Source of the DNA: Sordariomycetes sp. S80-01Y
Taxonomy: Eukaryota; Ascomycota; Sordariomycetes
Assembly: GCA_037042185.1 (NCBI GenBank)
Contig: JAXQJY010000033.1
Span: 3,162,001-3,226,000, forward strand
Direction of reading: 5' to 3'
Length of the DNA: 64,000 nt
Made by a program: the position numbers and the translations under genes. The notes below the pieces were generated by a model. It saw only the letters and a list, made by a program, of their open reading frames with translations, was not told the origin of the DNA and ran no database searches. Positions 55,684 to 64,000 of this stretch are shown piece by piece (positions within the stretch are counted from its first letter, which is position 1; every line of letters starts with the position of its first letter).

Positions 55684-56258
55684 AATGTTGTCTAGTGAGA
55701 ACAACCGCAAAGAATCTCCAGGAAATCAACTTTGTGAAGGGACGCTGTATTGCAAACCCTTCAAGCATGGCCCTCTTCAATGCGTATAGAGACCATACAT
55801 TGTTGAGGAACAAGCGTAGCCTCTTATACATTGTTCAATTGACTGAGTCCTTGCAAACTTCCATTTCGTAACTCTTGCCGTTCGTCACGATCTCCCACGG
55901 TAGGACTCACAAAACGGCGAAAATTGCTTGATTAAGCCTAGCGTCGAGTGGAGAACCCCAGAATCTGGGCCAAGTACCCCACGTATGCCAGCATGCCAAG
56001 CTCTGTCGATATCAAATGTTTACCCCGGACGGGTATAGACTAACTCGGCCTCAAGACTTCTCTCAAGCTATTGTTGGATACCAGGCCCTTTCCCGATCTC
56101 ATCCGCTCGCAGAAACCCGATCCAGACTTGGTTCGGGCCGGGGTTTGCGCGAGGGTGCGGAGTAAGTCTGGAGCAGCAGTACAAAACCCCTTCCGGGAAT
56201 GTCTGGCGAGAACTTTCTCGGATATTGAACAGTCGCCTTGCAATCGGAGACTTGGAAA
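55684..56258. promoter_or_regulatory. Divergent promoter of MFS and regulator genes
   Basis: There are 575 bp between outward-facing genes. It contains a TATAAGAG box for the transporter (55821-55829) and several CGG/CCG half-sites, including ccccggacggg near 56028-56038. Such triplets are typical zinc-cluster targets. Binding is inference. Confidence 0.5.
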
Positions 56259-58223
56259 ATGCCGCGGCCTAGACTTCGAGGATGGTGAGAGAGACCCCCC
56301 AACCCCGCAGAATGTTCATTGTCGGCAAGACACTAACTGGGGTTCAGTACATCGTGTCGGGAGCGTCATCTCCGGTGTCTGTAACTCTTTGCCTGAGAAG
56401 CGAGGATCATAGCTGACCTTAATGTTCAGGTGACCGGGCAACACCAAAATGTTCCAATTGCGTTGGGGCAAAAGACCCCCGAAAGTGCGTGTATGGAGAC
56501 CTCAAGATTCGTCACAGTACGTACTCGGCCAGGTATCGACGGGAACCGAGCAACGTCCCCGAGGAGACACCCCAGACCAGCGGACATTCCTTTGACATCA
56601 TCAGCCCCGACGTACCCCAGGTCGCGGGGACGCATGGTGGATCTATGCCCGCACCATCGCCTACGGGGGGTTCCTTTACGTTCTCAGCTTCACAGCCCCC
56701 AAGTAGGTGGCCCGCGCGGCGGGACAGCTTTCAAGCCCAGCAGAGGAGCCCCGACGTGTCCCCTCCGGGGCAGGGTCATTCATCCTCTCCCTGCGTCTCA
56801 TCGTGTGTCTGGGAGCCTCGAGGTACAGTCGACGCAGTACAAACCCCTAATGTGGACCAAGGTGCACCGTCAACGACACCAGGAAGCTCAGCAGCACATT
56901 CCTGCCGCGCTTCCCATATCCGAAGAACGATAACGAGCGCTTTGGAAAAGCGCGTGTTCGAGTTTTATCTGGACCATGCAGGTCCTTATGTAAGTAGTCT
57001 CGGTGTAAGGCCAGCGAACCTCAGTTGATGTTTCTTTGTATGGCAGCTTGATATTGTGTCGTCCCATCAGCACTTTGGGCGGACAGTGCCCCAGTTGGCG
57101 TTGAAAGAGCCTGTCCTGTATCACGCTTGTCTTGCATACGCATCCCACCTTCTTCTTCTCCATGGGAAGATAGAGGAATATGTCGCCGAACATCTGCAAG
57201 ATGAGGCCATCAGTATACTGATCCCGCTGCTGTCCCCAGAATCAGGTTCCACGCCAAATGAGGTGCTCTTGTCTACAGCAGTAATCTTACGTATGGCGGA
57301 GCAGTTCTCCGAGATGACAGAGGATGCGCAACATCATCTTCGTGGAGCTTTTTCCCTTTTCACTACGGTACACGAAAAGTGGCATCCTGCTTCTATCGAC
57401 TTGAGAGGTGTAGCTTTTTGGACCTATATTCGAGAAAGCATCCGAGTATGCTTCTTGAACGAAGAGAGCTTCCATTTCAATCTGGAAATGGTTGATGCCG
57501 ACATCACGAAGACTATAGCTCAAAACGAGGGAGAAGTTTGGACCAACCACATGTCGTACCTTCTGGCCAGACTTTGTAATGCTTGCTGGGGCAGTCTGTG
57601 CTTTGAGGAGAAGGTTATGATGAGGGATCAGATCCGTAAAGACATCGAGCGTTGGAAGACGGCGCTTCCCGACAGTTTCCAACCCTGGTATTATGAGCAT
57701 GAGGAGTACGACTCCTTCCCAGTGACGAAGTTCATGAATCCATGGCACGGTATTTACTCTCACGACTAGTGTCTCTTCTTCTGGCTGATCACGTTTATCT
57801 AACGGCATTGCAGAGATTGCATGGCAGCAATACTATGCTGCAAAGGTCATGCTTGCCGTATACGCGTTCAAAGGGCCAGAGTCAACAGGCTTCTTTGAAA
57901 TGAATCAGTACGTTACGGTGCGTTTACTGGATATGGCGATCGTCGGAATCCACACCTCTAATGACCAAGATTAGTCTGAAATCCTCGAACCTGCCCGTTT
58001 GGTTTGCTCTGTATGCTTTTCTAGCAACAATATCGGGTGTAACATTAATGGGTCTCACTTGGTTGCGTGGTGCGGTCAGTTCTTCACGGGGAGGGAGGAG
58101 CAGCGTCTGGTGGCAAAGTTCCTCAAGACATTTAGAGAAACCGTCAAGTGGCCCACCCAAACATGTTACCAAAGGCTACAGCAGATCTGGAAGGGTGAGC
58201 GGTCGACATGGAAAAGTCCGTAA
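56259..58223 (+). CDS. Zn(II)2Cys6 transcription factor, six exons
   Basis: Exons 56259-56284, 56348-56376, 56430-56989, 57047-57749, 57814-57917 and 57975-58223 give 556 residues. The first two exons are 26 and 29 nt. Together with the third they build MPRPRLRGCTSCRERHLRCD and then RATPKCSNCVGAKDPRKCVY, a perfect C-x2-C-x6-C...C-x2-C-x6-C cluster. The second intron has a weak donor (GTCTGT). The middle domain continues FEFYLDHAGPYLDIVSSHQH, RGVAFWTYIRESIRVCFLNE and the end NGSHLVAWCGQFFTGREEQR. It lies between transporter and P450 genes, so it probably regulates the cluster. Confidence 0.85.
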
Positions 58224-58755
58224 GAACCCGCGTCCCGAGTACATTGAGTTAGGTACCCAGCCACGGTGCACTTGTACAAGAAGATCGCCCAGGCTCATCG
58301 TGGCTTCCGCGTGAAATATATGCTTCCATGTGACCCGGGAATACTAACCGGATACAGAATTACACGGCGAACTAGCTCCCTGTCCCACATATATACATAC
58401 TTCAGCCACCCAAGAGCTTAGAAGTTGGTCCAACGGTTGATGGATCGCGATCGTTCAGATGCCCAGTCTGTCAAAGCCAAAATGGGAAGACGTGGAAGTT
58501 CAGAAGCCGTTTCGCCCTGTGTTTGGCATGAAAACTCGCCGAGAATAGCTTCATAAGGAAAGAAGTTCCGGGTTGCTCATTTGTAGACGGCTCGGGTCTC
58601 GTTCCCCGATCTTGTGGTCACCTGCCATCTTACATGGTCCCTACAGAGCTCGTATTCCACATTATCTTAAAGAGGGTGATAGTTCGCTGAAGTGAGAGGC
58701 CAAAAGTTACGCGAATACTTGGTAGCGAATCGAGCTCAGCAGACACTCGCAAAAG
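58224..58755. promoter_or_regulatory. Upstream region of the P450 gene
   Basis: There are 530 bp between two genes on the same strand. A cacatatatacat element near 58386-58398 is a TATA-like stretch far from the start. No gene is seen. Confidence 0.4.
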
Positions 58756-60403
58756 ATGCTTGCCCTTTCTCGTAAGTATCGCAGCGTGCCTCGTCACTTC
58801 TCCTGTACTGACTAATACAGTCCTGGAATGGCTGGCTTTTGGCCTTGTCATTACACTGGCATACACACTCTTGGGTTATTTCATTGACCGCAAAGGCCTT
58901 CGCCGGTTCCCTTCTCCATCAGTTGCGGGGGTTACCGAACTATGGTTGTTGTACCAGTCATCAACCGGCCAACGGTTCAAATCCATCGACAGACTTCATC
59001 GCACATTAGGCAAGGTCGTGCGTATTGCGCCAAACCACGTATCATTTTCGGATCCAAAGGCATACAGGGATATCTATGGCCACGGATCACCAATCCTTAA
59101 AGATGACTACTACGAACACGTCGCCGACGGGCACCCTTCAGTAGCGCAGACTAAAAGCAGAGCTGAGCATACGAGGAAGCGAAAGGCTCTATCGCACATC
59201 TTTTCCGCAAAGGAAATCACAGCCATGGAACCTCGGGTTTTCCGCATCCTCGGGAAGCTGTGCCGCGACCTCCAACTCAAATCTCAGGGACTGCAGATTG
59301 CAGATACTGACGCGTATCCGGTCACGGATGGCGCGTTCGATGTGAGGCCCTGGCTCAACATGTTCTCATACGACGCGATAACAGAAATGTTCTGGTCGTG
59401 TTCATACGGGTTTCTCGACAAGGGCAACGACCTGTGCCCTTCTATGACTCCATCGGGTGCCGTGAAGCAAGTCCATGCGATGGATTCTTTTCATTCGGGC
59501 GCCCGCTTCAATGTTATGTTTGGTCCGCTTCCCAAGATATGGAATGACCTGGCCAAGCAAGCACTCGCCTTTACGCACATCAGAAAAGCGGCCATCAACT
59601 TCGGCGCCATGGCAAGGTATCAAGTTGTCAGACGGCTTGAGGAACCCCCTGTCGAGTCTGATCTCTTCTCCCATCTCCCTGCCACCCCCTCCGAGAAATG
59701 GCCAACGCCCATGCCACTGGTTGAACTCATTGCTGAGTCGGTTACAATGATGGATGCTGGTAATGATACCACTCAGACATCCCTCACCAACTGCATGTAT
59801 CACATCGCACGATATCCGGAGAAGCAGGAAAAGCTCTATCAGATACTCCTTAAATCGGCCTCTGTTGTCAACCCGTCACGTCCAGCCGCATTGTTCTCTG
59901 AGCAACTGAAACACATTTCCTATTTGCGCGCTGTTCTCGACGAGAGCTTCCGTTGCAAACCTCCAGTATCAATCGGCCTGCCCCGACGGACGGTAAACTC
60001 GGCCATGATCGCGGGTCACGCCATTGCCCCAAACACAACCGTCAGTGTGCCACTGTATACTCTTCATCACGACGAGAGCCTGTTTGAAGATGCGTGGGGT
60101 TTCGTTCCCGAGCGCTGGCTCGCAGAGCATGATGAGAATCGCGATGGGTGGGTTACATCTCCACAGGAGGCAAAGAACCTCAAGGAGTTCGTCTTGCCCT
60201 TCAGTCTCGGCGGAAGGGCATGCATTGGACGAAATTTGGCATACATGGAGCTCAGCATGGTTGTGGCGGCGTTGGTTCTGGGGTTTCAATGGGAGCTAGC
60301 TGTGCCCGGCAGTGAGATGGAGATGGTGGAGAGGTTCAACTGCAATCCGAAGGAGCTTATGGTTCGGGCGAAGGCGAGAGAAGGGGTGGACTGGGTGGAC
60401 TGA
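58756..60403 (+). CDS. Cytochrome P450 monooxygenase
   Basis: Exons 58756-58771 (16 nt) and 58821-60403 give 532 residues. The splice makes MLALSLLEWLAFGLVITLAY, an N-terminal membrane anchor. The unspliced frame has no ATG. The I-helix holds MMDAGNDTTQTSL, the K-helix ExxR is DESFRCKP, and the heme loop is PFSLGGRACIGRNLA with the thiolate Cys near 471. The sequence resembles fungal class II P450s of the ER (for example benzoate 4-hydroxylase or pisatin demethylase-like groups). The substrate is unknown. In context it could make the first oxidation or demethylation of the molecule taken up by the transporter. Confidence 0.9.
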
Positions 60404-60797
60404 GTCGCTCGCCGAGTACGTTTCATGCCCACAGATACGGAATCAGACTGCTAGAAGAAACATACCCTACCCAGGGCGGGAAACACCAGCATTCAGTCAC
60501 CAGAGAGCTCTCGAGCCGAGCTAGCGTACCTGGTGGCTACTGTACGGGGATACTCCATAGTCTTTACCTATCACAACGTTGAGCTAGCCACTTTAGGCAA
60601 TTTTCGCCATATTCCTGGTGTCTCCATATAAGGTGGATAATGTTACTCCGAGAGGCTATGGAAACATCACAGTTGATTCATTGTTTTCAAAAAATTTCTC
60701 TCATCGTATAGAATGTGGAAGTGTAAATAATTTTCTGTTACTTCTTCATTGGAAAATAGTCTTGACTTTCTTGAAGTGTCGAAGAAACCTCAACATC
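60404..60797. promoter_or_regulatory. Promoter of the PfkB kinase gene
   Basis: A CATATAAGG box at about 60625-60633 lies some 170 bp before the ATG. The region is AT-rich after it. Confidence 0.5.
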
Positions 60798-61952
60798 ATG
60801 GCGCCACTAATCAGAGTGATCGGCTCCATCAACACGGACATGCTGTCGGTGACTCCCCGTTTTCCCGAGTTAGGGGAAACCATAACGGCGACATCTTTCA
60901 CGTCCAGTGCTGGCGGAAAGGGCGCAAACCAAGCTGTAGCTTGCGCTCGGCTAACCCGACCCCGGCCCTCCTCCTCTACCTCGCAATTGCCCTCGTCAAC
61001 ATCAACGCGCCATCCCGTGGATGTTCAGATGTTTGGCGCTGTCGGTGGGCGCGACTCGAACTACGAGAAACTGCTGCAACCATCCCTCCGGCGGTCTGGT
61101 GTCGATCTGTCGCTCGTGAGCGTCAAGGACGATGACCACACCGGTGTATCCGTCATCATAATGTCCACCGTCGAAGGAGACAATCGCATCTTCTTCTCAC
61201 CAGGGGCAAACTTCTCAGGAATGCAGCCCACGCCTGAGGTCATTCGACAAGCCCTGGCGGCACCAACACCAGATCTCATAGTCATGCAAGCCGAGATCCC
61301 TGTCGAAACATTGGTCGCGATCTTGAGAGGTGTCAGACAGCATAGGTTGAAGGATCAGCAGGATGGAAAGAGGAGCATTCTGTCCGGCCCTGAAGTTGTT
61401 TTCAACCCTGCTCCAGTGCCGCCAGGTGGATTGCCAGAACACGCTTTTGCTGCTGTTGACCATTTAATTATGAACGAAACAGAGGCGGATTTGATGGCGC
61501 CCGTCCCAGCGCGTTTGACCTTGGTACTGCCAGGGGCAGAGAAGGAAGAGAAGAGGGAGCAGTTAGCCCGGTATTACCATGGGCTTGGTGTGACCTACGT
61601 GGTGGTCACGCTTGGGTCAAAAGGGGCATGGTACAGTGCAGCTGATCCAAGTTCATCGATTTCTGTAGATGGTTCCAACAGGTTTACCGGCAATGTACCT
61701 GCTGCTCGTGTTGACAAAGTTACGGATACCACGGCGGCCGGTGACACTTTTGTTGGCGGTTACTCTGCATACATAGCCAGATGGAGAGACTCCATGCGGG
61801 TGGAAGGGAAGAATATTGAAGAATTGAGCGCAAAAGAGAAATACCAGGACATGGTGGTAGCCGCCATGAAATTGGGGACATCTGCAGCCGCCCGATGCGT
61901 GGAGAGGTCTGGTGCCATGGACAGTATTCCATGGGAGGACGAACTACAATGA
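60798..61952 (+). CDS. PfkB-family sugar kinase, ribokinase-like
   Basis: 384 residues from the ATG at 60798. The same frame extends upstream to 60618 without an ATG. It has IRVIGSINTDMLSVTPRFPE, SSAGGKGANQAVACARL (substrate site), VFNPAPVPPGGLP, MNETEADL, VVVTLGSKGAW and the catalytic DTTAAGDTFVGGYSA with the base Asp near 315. A 22-residue Ser/Pro insert (about 53-74) separates the first two motifs. Ribokinases phosphorylate ribose or other sugars in the cytosol. In this context a sugar or sugar-acid substrate brought in by the transporter is plausible. Insertions near SGP and MAPVPARLTL are longer than in yeast Rbk1. Confidence 0.9.
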   Translation: MAPLIRVIGSINTDMLSVTPRFPELGETITATSFTSSAGGKGANQAVACARLTRPRPSSSTSQLPSSTSTRHPVDVQMFGAVGGRDSNYEKLLQPSLRRSGVDLSLVSVKDDDHTGVSVIIMSTVEGDNRIFFSPGANFSGMQPTPEVIRQALAAPTPDLIVMQAEIPVETLVAILRGVRQHRLKDQQDGKRSILSGPEVVFNPAPVPPGGLPEHAFAAVDHLIMNETEADLMAPVPARLTLVLPGAEKEEKREQLARYYHGLGVTYVVVTLGSKGAWYSAADPSSSISVDGSNRFTGNVPAARVDKVTDTTAAGDTFVGGYSAYIARWRDSMRVEGKNIEELSAKEKYQDMVVAAMKLGTSAAARCVERSGAMDSIPWEDELQ

Positions 61953-62207
61953 GACTTGGGAAGATCCCCGATTTTAGAGTACTTAATCTGATTGGGAATC
62001 TAGAAGCTCGCAGTCTATTAGGTCGTTGTCTTCTGACACCAAGGGTTTAGGTTTGCTCAGATCTAGTACATAGTCGTAGACAACACGGTTGCTTTCTAAT
62101 TCAGAATATGTTTGAAAAGGTCTGTCTATATTCTGCCCGAGTCGATGAACACGAAACCAGCCAACTCCAATGTCATGCTATTTATACTTCTTGTTTCCGA
62201 TTGACCC

Positions 62208-63134
62208 TCATGCAACCTTGCTTAGTGACGCCGAGGAAATAGCAGAGTGAATCTCCTGCTCCGCGCCATCAGGCAGCGGCAAGAGCGGCGACCTCACGGT
62301 AGCATGCGACAAAATGCCCCTCGCGACGAGGGCATGCTTCAACGCCACAGTACCCTCCATGTGCGAGCCACGGTGATAGACAGCCTTGGTAACGGGCAAA
62401 AGCTGGTCATGCAGCTCACGCGCGCGCTTGTAGTCCTTGGCCTGGCCTGCAAGGATCATCTCGTACAGAGGCTCAGGGGCGATGTTGCCGTAGCCGACAA
62501 GCATGCCATCGACGTCGAACACGGTGTGGAGGAGATACTCGTCATGGCATGTTAGGACGGGCACGTTGGGACGTTCCTTGCGGAAGACTGGAATCTCAGT
62601 GTCCCAGCGGCGCATGTTGCGAACGCCGTTCTTCATGGCGATGACGCCGGGCTGAGCGGCGATGTCGAGCAGGGTCTGGAGGTTGTAGGTGCACTTGGTG
62701 TTGTCGGGGTATTGGAAAAGAATCAGGGGCAGTTGGGAGACCTCGTACACCCTCTTGTAGCGGTCCTGAGGAGCGCCAGGTTGGTAACCGAAACGGAGCC
62801 AGCCGTGCGAAGGGTAGAGGAGACCAGCCTGGGCTCCAGCCTCCTTGGCTCGCTTAGCCTCGAGGGCGGCAACTTCCGTGCCCTCGCCGGTGATACCAGC
62901 AATGATGGGAACCTTGTTGTCAACGGACTTGACAAAGGCCTTGATTACATCGACTTGCTCCTCAGGGGTGAGGAAAGTACCCTCACCAGCGTGGCCGAGA
63001 ACGACAAGGCCCTTGATACCTCGTTGCTTGCCGAGCCACGAACCAAGGCGCTGGATAGCCTCGTAGTCAACGGCACCATCCTTTGTGAAGGGAGTGACAG
63101 GTGCGGGGACGAGACCCTTGAGATCGATAGTCAT
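62208..63134 (-). CDS. DapA-family aldolase/lyase
   Basis: An intronless gene of 308 residues. It is a TIM barrel of the dihydrodipicolinate synthase/N-acetylneuraminate lyase family: LKGLVPAPVTPFTKDGAVDY, VLGHAGEGTFLTPEEQVDVI, VPIIAGITGEGTEVA and PGVIAMKNG with the Schiff-base Lys near residue 165. The TPYYN-type loop of DHDPS is replaced by LLYPSHGW, and a tyrosine is kept in LFQYPDN. Fungal members include keto-deoxy sugar-acid aldolases and 4-hydroxy-2-oxoglutarate aldolases. True lysine-pathway DHDPS is not expected in fungi. A TATAAAG box lies about 135 bp upstream of the ATG (63267-63276, minus strand). Confidence 0.88.
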   Translation of the reverse strand: MTIDLKGLVPAPVTPFTKDGAVDYEAIQRLGSWLGKQRGIKGLVVLGHAGEGTFLTPEEQVDVIKAFVKSVDNKVPIIAGITGEGTEVAALEAKRAKEAGAQAGLLYPSHGWLRFGYQPGAPQDRYKRVYEVSQLPLILFQYPDNTKCTYNLQTLLDIAAQPGVIAMKNGVRNMRRWDTEIPVFRKERPNVPVLTCHDEYLLHTVFDVDGMLVGYGNIAPEPLYEMILAGQAKDYKRARELHDQLLPVTKAVYHRGSHMEGTVALKHALVARGILSHATVRSPLLPLPDGAEQEIHSAISSASLSKVA

Positions 63135-64000
63135 TTTGGCGGAGTGGAGTGTGGTGAGTTGAGGGAGTGCTGTGGGTGTTCGACAAGAGTCGAGGTTGTT
63201 AATGTATTTCAGTTTGGTGAATTGATGATGATGGCAAGAGTCTTGGGGTTTCTCAAACACCGTGATCTTTATATGCTGTAGACAACAGATGCTCGCCATT
63301 CGGCTTCAGCACCTTCGCCGACACGATCTCCGCTTCTAAGGCGCGATCATCGGATTCAATCGCGTCGCGATGAAGCTCCCATGGAATTTCCAGGATACCC
63401 GATGATGGCAAAGACTGCGAACAACATCTCCGAAAGTTTGTACAGCGGGAGTTCGAGGTCTCCGAGGGTTCGAGCGACGCCACCCAAAGAAATCCGACAA
63501 ATGTCCCCACACATCTCCGACGAGGGCTTTCGGATACCGTCCCCATGACCAACCACCACGACAAGGTTCAAACATGGAGCTAACGACGCCAACTCCAATA
63601 TGACTCTGTCGTGCCGTCGGGGCTTCTTACCAATGAGCATAATGCTTGAGGGTCCGGCCCCTGGAAATTCTCCTCACGGCTCCTCTCAACCTGAGTCGGA
63701 GACCCTATTCACCGGAGCGCTGCGGAAACGCAGAGATCTCGTCGGAGAAGTCTGAGGCGTCCAAAGGCTGGGCAGCTTTCGAGACTCTCTTTGGCCCAGA
63801 ACAGATCCAAGCGACAAGGGAAGAAACGGGGAAGTTGGGCCTGCAGGCTGGCTCTACCCCGTGGGTTGAACGGTCCGGGGAACGCTACATCGCTCCGGGG
63901 TGGTATAATACGCCCTTGTCTCTCCAGACTTTTCCCCAACGCCAACTCCCTGGAGACTTCCTCTTCCACAATCTCTCATTCCATTCTTACCTCTGCTGCT
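63135..64000. other. Right-edge intergenic region
   Basis: This is the promoter of the aldolase gene and, at the right, a likely promoter of a plus-strand gene beyond the window (GGTATAATACG near 63901-63911 after CCGGGG boxes). Overlapping minus-strand frames at 63253-63640 have no family features. Confidence 0.4.

Noticed and set aside
56084-56160. Imperfect inverted repeat (aaacccg...ggggttt) before the regulator gene
   Set aside because: The arms match over only six to eight bases with gaps, too weak to call an element.
63253-63640. Overlapping minus-strand frames near the right edge
   Set aside because: There are no family features. The region reads better as promoter.

Overview
The window is nuclear DNA of a filamentous ascomycete (Pezizomycotina, most likely a Sordariomycete). 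The evidence is short (about 45-120 nt) GT-AG introns with fungal branch sites, Zn(II)2Cys6 regulators, a DMATS-type prenyltransferase, WSC-domain and amidase genes, and single-copy eukaryotic genes such as prohibitin, QCR8, NHP2, eIF2B-beta, NAA10 and MetRS. The species cannot be named from the sequence alone. Gene models below were spliced by hand from reading frame, splice consensus and family alignment from memory, so exon edges are predictions.

Layout. 0-1.5 kb: the 3' end of an unrecognised plus-strand gene, then an unrecognised minus-strand gene. 1.5-6.5 kb: a compact trio with the look of secondary metabolism, made of a short-chain dehydrogenase, a family-1 UDP-glycosyltransferase and a DMATS prenyltransferase, with no PKS, NRPS or terpene synthase in view. 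7-21 kb: a housekeeping block of LMW protein tyrosine phosphatase, PRELI/Ups1-like protein, DUF676 lipase, RNA exonuclease Rex3, prohibitin PHB1, QCR8, NHP2, a small membrane protein and the NEM1-type phosphatase. 22-29 kb: an accessory trio of Zn2Cys6 regulator, AtuA-DUF4387 fusion protein and MFS sugar-type permease. 30-39 kb: eIF2B-beta, a possible 57-residue protein, a PPPY/Gly-rich conserved protein, NAA10, an orphan protein and an HD phosphohydrolase. 39.8-46 kb: a gene-poor region bounded by a secreted WSC protein and a Mid2-like surface protein, with a small Cys-rich gene in the middle. 47-53 kb: amidase (with a probable GC-AG intron), MetRS, LTO1/Yae1-like protein and a complex I subunit. 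53.6-63.1 kb: a second accessory cluster of eight-exon MFS transporter, Zn2Cys6 regulator, cytochrome P450, PfkB sugar kinase and DapA-family aldolase/lyase.

How the genes may work together. The SDR, UGT and DMATS genes could reduce, prenylate and glycosylate one aromatic scaffold. The AtuA locus pairs a putative acyl-CoA catabolism protein with a permease and its own regulator. The 53.6-63.1 kb cluster has transporter, regulator, oxidase, kinase and aldolase, which is the logic of a dedicated uptake and breakdown route for a sugar or sugar-acid derivative. Three of its genes carry TATAAG-type boxes about 135-170 nt before the ATG. This cluster is the best candidate for an undescribed system. 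Its substrate is inference only.
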